Translations under genes and position numbers: made by a program
Shown: one piece after another, positions 41,414-53,001 of the stretch
Layout of the letters: each line of letters opens with the position of its first letter
How positions within the stretch are numbered: the first letter of the stretch is position 1
DNA from: an uncultured Curtobacterium sp.
Lineage (GTDB): Bacteria; Actinomycetota; Actinomycetes; Actinomycetales; Microbacteriaceae
NCBI GenBank assembly: GCA_913778205.1
Contig: CAJYUW010000010.1
Coordinates: 1 to 64,000, forward strand
Reading direction: 5' to 3'
Length of the DNA stretch: 64,000 bases
Notes under the pieces: model-generated
What the model saw: the letters and a program-made list of their open reading frames with translations, nothing else
What the model was told of the DNA's origin: nothing
Databases searched by the model: none

Positions 41414-42526
41414 CTACGCCGCGCCGGTCCCGAACAGCAGCCCGAGGCCGTACGTCACGACGGCCGCGCCGAAGCCGATCGCGAGCTGCCGCAGCGCCCG
41501 CTTGAGCGGTGACGCCCCGCTGAGCACCCCGACCACGGCCCCGGTGCCGAGGAGCGCGGTCCCCACGAGGACACCGGCCAGCGTGATCGCCGGCCACCCC
41601 TCGAGCCCGAACGCGTACGGCAGGATCGGGATCACGGCACCCGAGGCGAAGAACAGGAAGCTCGACACCGCGGCGCTCATGCCGTTGCCGACCGCCTCGT
41701 GGTCGTCGCCCGTCGGCGCGGACCCGGTTTCGGCGGACGGCCCGAGCCCGGCGATGACCTCGGCGGCGTGGGCGTGTGCGGCGGCCTCGTCCATGCCCCG
41801 AGCCCGGTACACGAGCGCGAGTTCGTTCGCGTCGACGTCGAGGTCCGCGACGGCGCGTCCCGCCTCCGGGTGCGGCGCGGACGCCTCGAGGAGCTCCCGC
41901 TGCGACCGGACGGACACGTACTCCCCGGCCCCCATCGACAGCGCACCCGCGAGCAGGCCGGCGATCCCGCTGAGCAGGACGAAGTGCCGGTCGGCACCCG
42001 AGGCACTGATGCCGATGATGAGCGCGAGGTTCGAGACGAGCCCGTCGTTCGCACCGAACACCGCTGCCCGGAACGTCCCGGAGAGCCGCATCCGACCCCG
42101 GTTCGCCAGCCCGCGGACGACCTCGCCGTGGATGCGCTCGTCGGCCGCCATCCGCGCGGTGGCGTCGGCGTCGTCGGCGTAGGGCGAACGGTCCTCGGCC
42201 CGCTGCATGAGCGCGAGGACGAAGACCGACCCGAACCGCTTCGCCAGCGACGCGAGGACCCGGGTGCGCAGGCTCCCCCGCTGCGGTCGGCCGACCTGGT
42301 CGCCGAGCAGGTCGAGCCAGTGCTGCTCGTGTCGACCCTCCGCCTCGGCCAGGGCGGCGAGGATGTCGCGCTCCTCACCCGTCCGGCGCGCGGCGAGGTT
42401 CCGGTAGACGGCGGCCTCCGCCCGTTCGTCCGCCAGGTACCGCCGCCAGCGTCGGACGTCGGCTGCCGTCGGGGCGGTCGCGTCGTCCCCGCGCCGGGTG
42501 TCGTCCTGGAGGCTCACACCGGCCAT
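41414..42526 (-). CDS. VIT1/CCC1-family transporter with N-terminal ferritin-like domain
   Basis: 370 residues. Residues ~20-140 form a ferritin/rubrerythrin-like helical bundle (RYLADERAEAAVYRNLA; EAEGRHEQHWLDLLGD; AADERIHGEVV) with Glu/His iron-ligand pattern; residues ~150-370 are a VIT1 transporter (FRAAVFGANDGLVSNLALI; GALSMGAGEYVSVRSQRELL) with five membrane helices. The architecture is that of MbfA-type iron/manganese exporters. Iron export as the role is inference from family. No iron box was recognised. It is preceded by a 48-bp repeat array. Confidence 0.9.
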   Translation of the reverse strand: MAGVSLQDDTRRGDDATAPTAADVRRWRRYLADERAEAAVYRNLAARRTGEERDILAALAEAEGRHEQHWLDLLGDQVGRPQRGSLRTRVLASLAKRFGSVFVLALMQRAEDRSPYADDADATARMAADERIHGEVVRGLANRGRMRLSGTFRAAVFGANDGLVSNLALIIGISASGADRHFVLLSGIAGLLAGALSMGAGEYVSVRSQRELLEASAPHPEAGRAVADLDVDANELALVYRARGMDEAAAHAHAAEVIAGLGPSAETGSAPTGDDHEAVGNGMSAAVSSFLFFASGAVIPILPYAFGLEGWPAITLAGVLVGTALLGTGAVVGVLSGASPLKRALRQLAIGFGAAVVTYGLGLLFGTGAA

Positions 42527-42533
42527 CCTGCCC

Positions 42534-42755
42534 GCTCACGCGGTCGTCCGGTCACCCCGGGCGCGGGGCGCCGTCCTGGAGGCGCGCCGCCGACACCCCG
42601 CCGGGCCCGCGCGGTCGTCCGGTCATCCCGGGCGCGGGGCGCCGTCCCAGCCGCTCACGTGGTCGTCCGGTCATCCCGGGCGCGGGGCGCCGTCCCAGCC
42701 GCTCACGCGGTCGTCCGGTCACCCCGGCGCGCCGCGCGCCGCCGCGTCGGAACGC
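42534..42755. repeat. 48-bp tandem repeat array upstream of the VIT gene
   Basis: GGTCGTCCGGTCA starts at 42542, 42613, 42661 and 42709: two exact 48-base steps and one of 71 with an insert. Each unit contains CCCGGGCGCGGGGCGCCGTC. The array fills most of the 307-base gap between the VIT start and the pyk stop; no gene is seen there. Confidence 0.88.
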
Positions 42756-42819
42756 GACAGGGCGCGGACCGGAGGCTGCGCGCGGGACCCGCGCCGTGCC
42801 TCCCGTCCGCGCCCTGTCG
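42755..42819 (-). terminator. pyk terminator built on a palindrome-family copy
   Basis: CGACAGGGCGCGGAC (42755-42769) pairs perfectly with 42805-42819, and inside it GGAGGC pairs with GCCTCC as in the dispersed family. It starts 14 bases past the pyk stop. Confidence 0.7.
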
Positions 42820-42833
42820 GGACGCGACGGACG

Positions 42834-44279
42834 TCAGTCGCGCACGTAGGCCGGCGCGGCCTCGGCGTGCGCGTCACCGATGCGGTGCACGCGGAGGTCG
42901 TTCGTCGAACCCTCGATGCCGGGAGGCGAACCCGCCGTGACGACCACGCGGTCGCCCGGTGCGGCGAGACCGTTCTCGAGGAGCACGTCGTCGACCTGCG
43001 AGAACAGCTCGTCGGTGTGGGTCTTCCGGTCGACGAGGAACGAGCGGACGCCCCACGTGAGCGCCATGCGGCGACGGGTGGCCTCGTTCGGCGTGAACGC
43101 GATGATCGGCAGGCCGTGCCGCAGGCGCGACATGCGGCGCGCGGAGTCGCCCGACTCGGTGAACACGCAGAGGTAGGACGCCTCGGTGAACTCCGCGATC
43201 TCGACCGCGGCGAGGGTGATGGCGCCGCCGAGGGTGCGCGGCTTGGTGCCGAGCGGGGCGATGCGCTCGAGGCCGTGGTCCTCGGTGGACTCCACGATCC
43301 GGGCCATCGTGCGGACGGTCTGGACGGGGTACTCGCCGACGCTGGTCTCGCCCGAGAGCATGACCGCGTCCGCGCCGTCGAGGACGGCGTTCGCGACGTC
43401 GGAGGTCTCCGCGCGGGTCGGGATCGGCGACGAGATCATCGACTCGAGCATCTGCGTCGCGACGATGACCGGCTTCGCCATGCGGCGGGCCAGCTCGACC
43501 GCGCGCTTCTGCACGATCGGGACCGCCTCGAGCGGGAGCTCGACGCCGAGGTCACCGCGGGCGACCATGATGCTGTCGAACGCGTCGATGATCTCCTCGA
43601 GCGCGTCGACGGCCTGCGGCTTCTCGATCTTCGCGATGACGGGGAGGCGCTTGCCCTCCTCGTCCATGATCTCGTGGGCGCGCTGCACGTCGGCGGCGTT
43701 CCGCACGAACGACAGCGCGATGAGGTCGGCGCCCTGCCGGATCGCCCAGCGGAGGTCGGCCTCGTCCTTCTCGCTCAGCGCGGGGACGTTGACGGCGACA
43801 CCCGGGAGGTTGATGCCCTTGTTGTTCGACACCGTCCCGGCGACGACGACCTCGGTCCGGACGCGCACGCCGTCGGTGTCGAGCACGCGCAGCCGCACGC
43901 GGCCGTCGTCGATGAGCAGCGGGTCGCCGGGCTTGACGTCCTGCGGCAGGCCCTTGAACGTCGTGCCGCAGATCTCCTTGGAGCCCGGGACGTCCTCGGT
44001 CGTGATGGTGAAGACGTCGCCGACCGCGAGGTCGTGCGGGCCGTCGGCGAACTTGGCGAGGCGGATCTTCGGACCCTGCAGGTCGACGAGGATCGCGACC
44101 GGCTTGCCGAGCTCCTCGGCGGCGCGACGGACGTTCTCGTAGTTGGCCTCGTGGACGCTGTAGTCACCGTGGCTGAGGTTGAGTCGGGCGACGTCGACGC
44201 CCGCCTCGATGATCTCCTTGACGGTCTCGTACTCCGACGTTGCCGGTCCGAGCGTCGAAACGATCTTTGCGCGTCTCAA
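42834..44279 (-). CDS. pyk: Pyruvate kinase
   Basis: Makes ATP and pyruvate from phosphoenolpyruvate. The 481-residue protein has the N-terminal RRAKIVSTLGPATSE, the substrate loop NLSHGDYSVHEAN, the active-site signature VIAKIEKPQAVDALEEII with the catalytic Lys, MVARGDLGVELP, and VATQMLESMI. Start is a TTG at 44279 five bases after AAGGA, in the context ATCCATTGA also used by gap. It is downstream of gltD but a terminator separates them. Confidence 0.96.
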   Translation of the reverse strand: MRRAKIVSTLGPATSEYETVKEIIEAGVDVARLNLSHGDYSVHEANYENVRRAAEELGKPVAILVDLQGPKIRLAKFADGPHDLAVGDVFTITTEDVPGSKEICGTTFKGLPQDVKPGDPLLIDDGRVRLRVLDTDGVRVRTEVVVAGTVSNNKGINLPGVAVNVPALSEKDEADLRWAIRQGADLIALSFVRNAADVQRAHEIMDEEGKRLPVIAKIEKPQAVDALEEIIDAFDSIMVARGDLGVELPLEAVPIVQKRAVELARRMAKPVIVATQMLESMISSPIPTRAETSDVANAVLDGADAVMLSGETSVGEYPVQTVRTMARIVESTEDHGLERIAPLGTKPRTLGGAITLAAVEIAEFTEASYLCVFTESGDSARRMSRLRHGLPIIAFTPNEATRRRMALTWGVRSFLVDRKTHTDELFSQVDDVLLENGLAAPGDRVVVTAGSPPGIEGSTNDLRVHRIGDAHAEAAPAYVRD

Positions 44280-44344
44280 TGGATTCCTTCGTGTGGTTGA
44301 TGGTGCTTGGGTTTCCGCGCTGTGGGGCCGCGCGGAACGAAGCG

Positions 44345-44378
44345 AGGCCACCAGCACCCTACCGAGTGCTGGTGGCCT
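44345..44378 (-). terminator. gltD terminator
   Basis: A perfect 13-bp stem (AGGCCACCAGCAC with GTGCTGGTGGCCT) and an 8-base loop lie 45 bases past the gltD stop and 65 before the pyk start. Confidence 0.75.
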
Positions 44379-44423
44379 GCCGCTCACTCGCGGGTCGGGG
44401 TTCCCGGTGCGTTCACGTCGGTC

Positions 44424-45881
<1,458 letters not shown>

Positions 45882-45910
45882 GCGAAGCCTCCGTGGTGTT
45901 CGGTCGTGCG

Positions 45911-45970
45911 GTCGTGTGGGCTGCGGTCGTGCGCGCCGCGGTCGTGGGCGCCGCGCTCGTGCGCGCTGCG
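45911..45970. repeat. 15-bp tandem repeat, four units, between gltB and gltD
   Basis: Units GTCGTGTGGGCTGCG, GTCGTGCGCGCCGCG, GTCGTGGGCGCCGCG and CTCGTGCGCGCTGCG run head to tail. They fill most of the ~100-base gap, so spacing between the two GOGAT genes may vary. Confidence 0.8.
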
Positions 45971-45982
45971 GATGCGGTGACG

Positions 45983-48900
45983 TCAGCCATTCGTCGCCTC
46001 CAGGATCCGGTTCCAGACGACGTCGCCGTCGGGGTCGAGCCCCTCCTCGACCGCCTGCTGCCGGGTCGCGAGGACCGCCGCGTAGTCCCGCGGCAGCACC
46101 TTCACGAACCCGCTGAGGTCGCCGGACTCGAGCAGCCCGGCCGCGACCGTCGAACCGGTCTCGTCGCGGTGCCGCTCGAGCAGGTCGGTCACGATCTCCG
46201 CGTCGGCACTGTCGAGCGGCCCGAGGCGGAGCTCGCCGCTCGCGAGGGCGTCCTGGTTGACGTCCTCGTCGCGCAGGCCGAGGACGTACGCGGTCCCGCC
46301 GGACATGCCGGCTCCGAGGTTGCGGCCGGTCTCACCGAGGATGAGCGCCAGGCCGCCCGTCATGTACTCGAGCGCGTGGTCACCGACGCCCTCGACCACC
46401 GCGGTCGCGCCGGAGTTGCGGACCAGGAAGCGCTCGCCGACGATGCCACGGATGAACATGCTGCCCTGGGTTGCGCCGTAGCCGATCACGTTGCCGGCGA
46501 TGACGTTCTCCGCGGCGTCGAACGCGGACTCGTCGTCGGGACGCACGATGACCTCGCCGCCCGACAGGCCCTTGCCGACGTAGTCGTTGCTGTCGCCGAC
46601 GAGCCGGAGCGTCACGCCCGCGGGCAGGAACGCGCCGAGGGACTGCCCGGCGGAACCGCGCAGGGTGATGTCGATCGACCCGGCCGGCAGCCCGTGCTCG
46701 CCGTGGCGGACGGTGACCTCGTGGCCGAGCATCGTGCCGACCGCACGCTCGGTGTTGCGGATCGGGAGGTCGAGCGACACCGAACCGCCGTGCTCCAGGA
46801 CGTCCGCGGTGCGCTGGATGAGCTCGACGTCGAAGTGCTCGTCGAGCTCGTGGTCCTGCTCACGGTGGTGGCGACGGGCCTCGTCCGCCGGGAACGACGG
46901 CCCCTGCAGGACCGGCCCGAGGTCGAGCCCCGATGCCTTCCAGTGCTGGACGGCACGGTCGACGTCGAGCACGTCGGCCTGGCCGATCGCCTCGTCGAGC
47001 GAGCGGAAGCCGAGCTCGGCGAGGAGCTCGCGGACCTCCTGGGCGATGAACTCGAAGAAGTTCACGACGTACTCGGCCTTGCCGGAGAACCGGGCGCGCA
47101 GCTCCGGGTTCTGGGTCGCGACGCCGACCGGGCACGTGTCGAGGTGACAGACCCGCATGAGGATGCAGCCCTCGACCACGAGCGGCGCCGTCGCGAAGCC
47201 GTACTCCTCGGCACCGAGCAGGGCGGCCACGACCACGTCGCGTCCGGTCTTCATCTGGCCGTCGACCTGTACCACGACGCGGTCGCGCATGCCGTTCAGC
47301 ATGAGGGTCTGCTGCGTCTCTGCGAGGCCGATCTCCCACGGGGTGCCGGCGTGCTTGAGGGAGTTCAGCGGGGACGCCCCCGTGCCGCCGTCGTGCCCGG
47401 ACACGAGCACGACGTCGGCGAGTGCCTTCGTCACGCCGGCGGCGACCGCGCCGATGCCGGACTGGCTCACGAGCTTCACGTGGACGCGCGCGGACGGGTT
47501 GGCCCGCTTGACGTCGAAGATCAGCTGCTTGAGGTCCTCGATGGAGTAGATGTCGTGGTGCGGCGGCGGGGAGATGAGTCCGACCCCGGCCGTGGCGTGG
47601 CGCGTCCGGGCGACCCACGGGTAGACCTTCTGCGGGGGCAGCTGCCCGCCCTCGCCGGGCTTCGCACCCTGCGCCATCTTCAGCTGGATGTCCGTCGCGT
47701 GCGTCAGGTACATGCTCGTGACGCCGAAGCGTCCGGAGGCGACCTGCTTGATCGCGCTGCGGCGCTCGGGGTCGAGCAGCCGCTCGACGTCCTCGCCGCC
47801 CTCACCTGTGTTCGAGCGCGCACCGAGCCGGTTCATCGCGATCGCGAGGGTCTCGTGGGCCTCCTGCGAGATCGAGCCGTACGACATCGCTCCGGTGTTG
47901 AACCGCTTCACGATCGACTCGATCGGCTCGACCTCGTCGAGCGGGACCGGCTGACGGACGCCGTCCTTGAACCGGAACAGCCCGCGCAGGGTCATGAGCG
48001 CCTCGGACTGGTCGTCCACGGCCTTCGAGTACTCACGGAAGATGTCGTACCGCCGGGCACGCGTCGCGTGCTGCAGCCGGAACACCGTGTCCGGGTTGAA
48101 CAGGTGCGGCGGGCCCTCCCGACGCCATTGGTACTCGCCGCCGGTCTGGAGGCGCTCGTGCGAGAGCACGGCACCGTCCTGCGGGTACGCCTGCGCGTGC
48201 CGCTCCGCGTTCTCGCGGGCGATGACGTCGATGTCGACGCCGCCGAGGATGGAGGAGGTCCCCGTGAAGTACCGGTCGACGAACTCCTGCGACAGCCCGA
48301 CGGCCTCGAAGGCCTGCGCTCCGGCGTAGCTCGACACCGTCGAGATGCCCATCTTGGACATGATCTTCAGCACGCCCTTGCCGAGGGCCTTGATCACGTT
48401 TCGGACGGCCTGTTCCGGCGTGATGCCGGTGATCATGCCGGCGCGGACGAGGTTCTCGCAGGTCTCCATCGCGAGGTACGGGTTGATCGCCGAGGCACCG
48501 TAGCCGATGAGCGTCGCGACGTGGTGCACCTCGCGCACGTCGCCGGCCTCGACGATCAGGCCGACCTTCATGCGCTGCTCGGTACGGATGAGGTGGTGGT
48601 GCACGGCGGCGAGCAGCAGCAGGCTCGGCACGGGCGCGCTCTCGGCGTTGCCGTCACGGTCGGAGAGCACGATGAACTGCTTGCCGGACTCGATGGCGTC
48701 GTCGACCTCGGCGCAGACCGCGTCGATGCGCTTCTGCATCGCGGCCTCGCCGTCGTCGACCCGGTAGAGGCCCCGGATCGTGACCGTGAGGTGCCGTCCG
48801 GACGCGGTTTCGAAGTGCTGGATCTTCGCGAGCTCGTCGTTGTCGATCACGGGGAAGCCGAGCACGATCTGCTTCGCGTGCTCCGGGCCCGCGCTGAGGA

Positions 48901-50596
48901 GGTTGCGCTCCGGACCGAGCCCCATCCCCATCGACGTGATGACCTGCTCGCGGATCGAGTCCAGCGGCGGGTTGGTCACCTGCGCGAACTGCTGCGTGAA
49001 GTAGTCGAACAGCAGCCGGGGTCGCTGCGACAGCACGGCGATCGGGGTGTCCGACCCCATCGCGCCGAGCGGCTCCGCGCCCGTCTGGGCCATCGGGCGC
49101 AGCAGGACGCGGACCTCTTCCTCGGTGTAGCCGAAGGCCCGCTGACGACGGGTGACCGACGCGGGGGTGTGCACGATGTGCTCGCGCTCCGGCAGGTCGG
49201 CGAGGTTGATGCGCCCGGTCTCGAGCCACTCGCCCCACGGGCCGGAGGTCGCGAGCGAACGCTTGACCTCGTCGTCCTCGATGATGCGTCCGGCCTCGGT
49301 GTCGACGAGGAACATCCGCCCGGGGCGGAGCCGACCCTTGCGGACGACCTTCGCGGCCGGGACGTCGATGACGCCCGTCTCCGAGCCCATCACGATGAGT
49401 CCGTCGTCGGTCACGAGGAACCGGCCGGGGCGGAGGCCGTTGCGGTCGAGCGTCGCGCCGACGAGCGTGCCGTCGGTGAAGGTGATCGCCGCGGGGCCGT
49501 CCCACGGCTCCATGAGCATGGAGTGGTACTCGTAGAACGCTCGCAGCTCCGGGTCCATGCCGGTCTGGTTCTCCCACGCCTCCGGCACCATCATCGAGAC
49601 GGCGTGCGGCAGCGACCGGCCCGTGAGGCTCAGCAGTTCGAGGACCTCGTCGAACGAGGCCGAGTCGCTCGCGCCGGGGCTCACGATGGGCAGCAGCGGC
49701 GCCATGTCGCCGAGCAGTTCGCTCTCGAGCTGGGACTGCCGCGCTCGCATCCAGTTGCGGTTGCCGCGGACGGTGTTGATCTCGCCGTTGTGCGCGAGCG
49801 TGCGGAACGGCTGGGCGAGCGGCCACGACGGGAACGTGTTCGTCGAGTACCGGGAGTGCACGATCGCCAGCTTCGACGCGAAGCGCTCGTCGCTCAGGTC
49901 GGGGTAGAACGGCTCGAGCTGCAGCGTCGTGACCATGCCCTTGTAGACCATGGTCCGGCTCGACAGCGACATGAAGTAGACCTCGACGTCGTGCTCGGCG
50001 CGCTTCCGGAGCCGGAACGCCTGCCGGTCGAGCGCGATCCCGCGCCAGGCGGCGCCGTGCACGTCGTGACGGTTGGACGCGACGAAGAGCTGGGCGAACG
50101 CGGGCATCGCCGCGCGTGCCAGGCTGCCGAGCACCTCGGGGCGCACCGGGACCTCGCGCCAGCCGAGGACACGGAGACCCTCCTCGCGCGCGAGCCGCTC
50201 GACGGCGCCCTGCACGCGGTGGCGGTCGTCCTCGTCGAGGGGCAGGTAGGCGGTCCCGACGGCGTACTCCCCCGCGGCCGGCAGCTCGAACGGCACCTCG
50301 TCGCGCAGGAACGCGTCCGGCACCTGGCACAGGATGCCCGCGCCGTCGCCGGTCCCGGCGTCCGATCCCACGGCGCCGCGGTGCTCGAGGTTGCGCAGCG
50401 CGCCGAGCGCGGCGTCGACGATGTCGTGCCCGGCGGTGCCGCGGAGGGTCGCGACCATCGCGAGACCGCAGGCGTCCTTCTCGTTGGCCGGGTCGTACAT
50501 GCCGGTCGCCTCCGGCACGGCCGAGAACCGGCGGTGCGGGGGCTGGAGCCCGGGCGTCGACGTCTGGGTGCGCGACTGGGATGGCTGGAGCGCCAT
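45983..50596 (-). CDS. gltB: Glutamate synthase, large subunit
   Basis: Transfers the amide of glutamine to 2-oxoglutarate. The 1537-residue protein begins with a ~40-residue propeptide, then the class II amidotransferase domain with the nucleophile in [15 protein letters not shown]; the central domain; the FMN/synthase domain with [18 protein letters not shown] and the [3Fe-4S] cysteines in [15 protein letters not shown]; and the C-terminal GXXGXXXG beta-helix ([12 protein letters not shown]). ATG 50596 is chosen from the family start. It is first in gltBD. Confidence 0.97.
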   Translation of the reverse strand: MALQPSQSRTQTSTPGLQPPHRRFSAVPEATGMYDPANEKDACGLAMVATLRGTAGHDIVDAALGALRNLEHRGAVGSDAGTGDGAGILCQVPDAFLRDEVPFELPAAGEYAVGTAYLPLDEDDRHRVQGAVERLAREEGLRVLGWREVPVRPEVLGSLARAAMPAFAQLFVASNRHDVHGAAWRGIALDRQAFRLRKRAEHDVEVYFMSLSSRTMVYKGMVTTLQLEPFYPDLSDERFASKLAIVHSRYSTNTFPSWPLAQPFRTLAHNGEINTVRGNRNWMRARQSQLESELLGDMAPLLPIVSPGASDSASFDEVLELLSLTGRSLPHAVSMMVPEAWENQTGMDPELRAFYEYHSMLMEPWDGPAAITFTDGTLVGATLDRNGLRPGRFLVTDDGLIVMGSETGVIDVPAAKVVRKGRLRPGRMFLVDTEAGRIIEDDEVKRSLATSGPWGEWLETGRINLADLPEREHIVHTPASVTRRQRAFGYTEEEVRVLLRPMAQTGAEPLGAMGSDTPIAVLSQRPRLLFDYFTQQFAQVTNPPLDSIREQVITSMGMGLGPERNLLSAGPEHAKQIVLGFPVIDNDELAKIQHFETASGRHLTVTIRGLYRVDDGEAAMQKRIDAVCAEVDDAIESGKQFIVLSDRDGNAESAPVPSLLLLAAVHHHLIRTEQRMKVGLIVEAGDVREVHHVATLIGYGASAINPYLAMETCENLVRAGMITGITPEQAVRNVIKALGKGVLKIMSKMGISTVSSYAGAQAFEAVGLSQEFVDRYFTGTSSILGGVDIDVIARENAERHAQAYPQDGAVLSHERLQTGGEYQWRREGPPHLFNPDTVFRLQHATRARRYDIFREYSKAVDDQSEALMTLRGLFRFKDGVRQPVPLDEVEPIESIVKRFNTGAMSYGSISQEAHETLAIAMNRLGARSNTGEGGEDVERLLDPERRSAIKQVASGRFGVTSMYLTHATDIQLKMAQGAKPGEGGQLPPQKVYPWVARTRHATAGVGLISPPPHHDIYSIEDLKQLIFDVKRANPSARVHVKLVSQSGIGAVAAGVTKALADVVLVSGHDGGTGASPLNSLKHAGTPWEIGLAETQQTLMLNGMRDRVVVQVDGQMKTGRDVVVAALLGAEEYGFATAPLVVEGCILMRVCHLDTCPVGVATQNPELRARFSGKAEYVVNFFEFIAQEVRELLAELGFRSLDEAIGQADVLDVDRAVQHWKASGLDLGPVLQGPSFPADEARRHHREQDHELDEHFDVELIQRTADVLEHGGSVSLDLPIRNTERAVGTMLGHEVTVRHGEHGLPAGSIDITLRGSAGQSLGAFLPAGVTLRLVGDSNDYVGKGLSGGEVIVRPDDESAFDAAENVIAGNVIGYGATQGSMFIRGIVGERFLVRNSGATAVVEGVGDHALEYMTGGLALILGETGRNLGAGMSGGTAYVLGLRDEDVNQDALASGELRLGPLDSADAEIVTDLLERHRDETGSTVAAGLLESGDLSGFVKVLPRDYAAVLATRQQAVEEGLDPDGDVVWNRILEATNG

Positions 50597-50902
50597 GGGG
50601 AACCGTCCTCACGAGGAGATGGAACAGGGACAGCGGTGGCCCGGTGGTGCGTTCCGCCCGGACGGGCGGGACAGGTGCCCGTCCGTGCCGTCGGCGGGTT
50701 GCCCCGTCGGCACGGGTGGTGTGGAGCCCGGTTCGTGGCGGGCGGGGTGGTGCTGATGTGCGGTGGTGCTGCTGGTCGTTGCTGCCGGCGGGGGCCGTCC
50801 GGCTGGTCGGGATGTCGTGGGCGGTCCCCCGACGCTCCGGCCGTGGTCCGTCGACGCCCGCCCCGGCGTCCGGAGCCCGGACCCGGGTCTGCGGCGCGGG
50901 CG
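50597..50902. promoter_or_regulatory. Gap between lgt stop and gltB start
   Basis: This 306-base stretch should hold the gltB promoter. No clear -35/-10 pair is evident. An 8-bp stem (50683-50690 with 50708-50715) and short GGTGGTGCTG-like direct repeats (~50739-50770) are present. No gene is seen. Confidence 0.35.
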
Positions 50903-51886
50903 CTAGGACCGGGTGGTGCCGACCGGGTCGGCGGCGACGGCTGCGGGCTCGTCGTCGTGCTCCGACCAGGTGTCGTCCGAGTCTACATCGGCACGTGCAG
51001 CGGGCCCGCGACCCGGCAGGTAGGGCGAGGGTTCCAGGCCGGTGTGGCGCCGCGACTGCACGACGAAGATCACGATCCCGAGCACGATCGCGGCGAGTGC
51101 CATCCAGACGTTCGTGCGGACGCCGAAGAACGTCTCGCTCGTGTCGACGCGGATCGACTCGAGCACCGACCGGCCGGCGCCGTACCAGATCAGGTACAGG
51201 GCCATGACCTTGCCCCACTGGAGCGTGAACTTCCGCGCCAGGAACAGGATGACGATGACACCCAGGACGTTCCAGATGATCTCGTAGAGGAACGTCGGCT
51301 GGAAGAGGGTGCCCTCGGGCAGCCCCTTCGGGTACGCCGGGTTGGTCGACTCGATCTCGAGACCCCACGGCAGGCTCGTCGGCATGCCGAAGAGCTCGTG
51401 GTTGAAGTAGTTGCCGAAGCGTCCGAAGGCCTGGGCGAGCAGGACGCCGGGGGCGATCGCGTCGATGAACGTGCTGAAGCGCAGCCCGACCTGTCGGCAC
51501 CCGACGTACGCGCCGACCGAGCCGAGGATGAGCGCACCGAAGATGGCGAGCCCGCCCTCCCAGATGTAGAGGAAGGACAGCGGGTCACGGCCCGGTCCGA
51601 AGTAGTCGCTGACGTGGGTGAACACGTGGAAGAGGCGGCCGCCGATGATCCCGGCCGGGACGGCCCAGATGGCGACGTCGATGATGACCCACCGCTCGAC
51701 GCCGCGGGCGTTCAGGCGGTGGTTCGCCATCAGGACGGCTGCCACGATGCCGATCAGGATGCAGATCGCGTACGCGTGGATGCGGAAGTCGAGCGGCAGC
51801 GACCAACCGAACACGTCACGCAGCCAAGCGGTCACGTCGAAGTACTGCCAGGCGGTGCTCGGGCTCGGGATGCTCAGGAGGGGCAT
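50903..51886 (-). CDS. lgt: Prolipoprotein diacylglyceryl transferase
   Basis: Membrane enzyme that attaches diacylglycerol to the lipobox cysteine of prolipoproteins. The 327-residue protein has about seven membrane helices, the N-terminal RIHAYAICILIGI, and the family signature AFGRFGNYFNHELFG (~res 148-162) with the essential Arg/Asn, plus GGLAIFGALILG. A ~45-residue acidic, hydrophilic C-terminal tail is lineage-typical. It follows trpA, its usual actinobacterial neighbour, but a 314-base gap and a TACAGT -10 (51951-51946) suggest an own promoter. Confidence 0.95.
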   Translation of the reverse strand: MPLLSIPSPSTAWQYFDVTAWLRDVFGWSLPLDFRIHAYAICILIGIVAAVLMANHRLNARGVERWVIIDVAIWAVPAGIIGGRLFHVFTHVSDYFGPGRDPLSFLYIWEGGLAIFGALILGSVGAYVGCRQVGLRFSTFIDAIAPGVLLAQAFGRFGNYFNHELFGMPTSLPWGLEIESTNPAYPKGLPEGTLFQPTFLYEIIWNVLGVIVILFLARKFTLQWGKVMALYLIWYGAGRSVLESIRVDTSETFFGVRTNVWMALAAIVLGIVIFVVQSRRHTGLEPSPYLPGRGPAARADVDSDDTWSEHDDEPAAVAADPVGTTRS

Positions 51887-52200
51887 GGAGGTGCGATCGC
51901 CTTTCGGTGCTTGCTGGCCGGACCACCGTGCGAGCGGCCCCGATCACTGTAGCGCGGACGACTGCCCCGCCATGACCGCTCCGAACGGTCCTGTGGAAAT
52001 CGTGACGGACCGGGAGGACGCCAGGACCGGATCGGGTGACCGACGTCGGTCAGCCGATCCGCGCCTGGCGTCCGTCCGTGGTCCCGGCGATGCCGGACCG
52101 AGGTCGTCTCGCCGCTCCCGGCCCGTGGTCACGACGATGCCGGCCCCGGGTCGTCTCGGCGGCGCCGCACCGTCGCCTCGGCGACGCGGGACCGTCGCCG
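51887..52200. promoter_or_regulatory. trpA-lgt gap with a 47-bp direct repeat
   Basis: GATGCCGG...GTCGTCTCG occurs at 52089-52111 and again 47 bases on at 52136-52158. A small CGTCGC/GCGACG hairpin (52171-52186) lies just past the trpA stop and may end the trp transcript. A candidate lgt -10, TACAGT on the minus strand, is at 51946-51951. No gene is seen. Confidence 0.4.
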
Positions 52201-53001
52201 TCAGCGGCGCTGCGCGCCGCTCGAGAGGTCCGCTGCGCGCTCTGCGACACCCTGCACGCCGCGGTCGGCCAGGGCGCGTACGAACGCCGAGCCGACGATC
52301 GCTCCGTCGGCGTACTCGAGGACCTCGGCGACCTGGTCGGCCGTCGAGATGCCGAGACCGACGCACGTCCGCTCGACGCCGGCGTCCCGCAGGCGCGACA
52401 CGACCGTCCGCGCTGCCGCGTCCACACCGACACGTGCTCCGGTCACGCCCATGGTCGACACCGCGTACACGAACCCGCGGCTCGACTCGACCGCCTGGTG
52501 CATGCGCGCGTCGGTCGAGGACGGCGCTGCGAGGAAGACGCGGTCGAGGTGCGTGCGCTCCGACGCGTCCATCCACTCGCGGGCCTCGTCGGGGATGAGG
52601 TCGGGCGTGATGAGTCCGGACGCGCCCGATGCCACGAGGTCGTCGGCGAACCGGTCGACGCCGTAGCGCAGCACCGGGTTCCAGTAGGTCATCACGAGCA
52701 CCGGGACGTCGGCGCGGCTCGTGATCTGGTCGACGGCTTCGAAGACCTGCGCGACCTTGAAGCCGTTGGCGAGGCTCTCCTCCGCGGCGCGCTGGATGAC
52801 GGGGCCGTCCATGACCGGGTCGGAGTAGGGCAGGCCGAGCTCGATGACGTCCACGCCGTTCTCGGCGAGGGCGACCGCGGCGTCGACGCTGGTCCGCAGG
52901 TCCGGGAAGCCGGCGGGCAGGTAGCCGACGACGGCTCCTCCGCGCGCGGCGTTGGCGGCGTCGATGGTCGATGCGACCGAGGTGTTCGTGTTCGTGCTCA
53001 C
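52201..53001 (-). CDS. trpA: Tryptophan synthase alpha subunit
   Basis: Cleaves indole-3-glycerol phosphate to indole. The 266-residue TIM barrel has the catalytic Glu in [20 protein letters not shown] (~res 50-69) and the Asp/loop region [27 protein letters not shown] and [13 protein letters not shown] form the phosphate site. The GTG start overlaps the trpB stop (GTGA), so translation is coupled. Last gene of the trp group. Confidence 0.96.
   Translation of the reverse strand: MSTNTNTSVASTIDAANAARGGAVVGYLPAGFPDLRTSVDAAVALAENGVDVIELGLPYSDPVMDGPVIQRAAEESLANGFKVAQVFEAVDQITSRADVPVLVMTYWNPVLRYGVDRFADDLVASGASGLITPDLIPDEAREWMDASERTHLDRVFLAAPSSTDARMHQAVESSRGFVYAVSTMGVTGARVGVDAAARTVVSRLRDAGVERTCVGLGISTADQVAEVLEYADGAIVGSAFVRALADRGVQGVAERAADLSSGAQRR

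Noticed and set aside
45893-51952. A 2019-codon open frame on the plus strand
   Set aside because: Antisense to gltB and lgt; Arg/Asp/Val-rich composition typical of a shadow frame.
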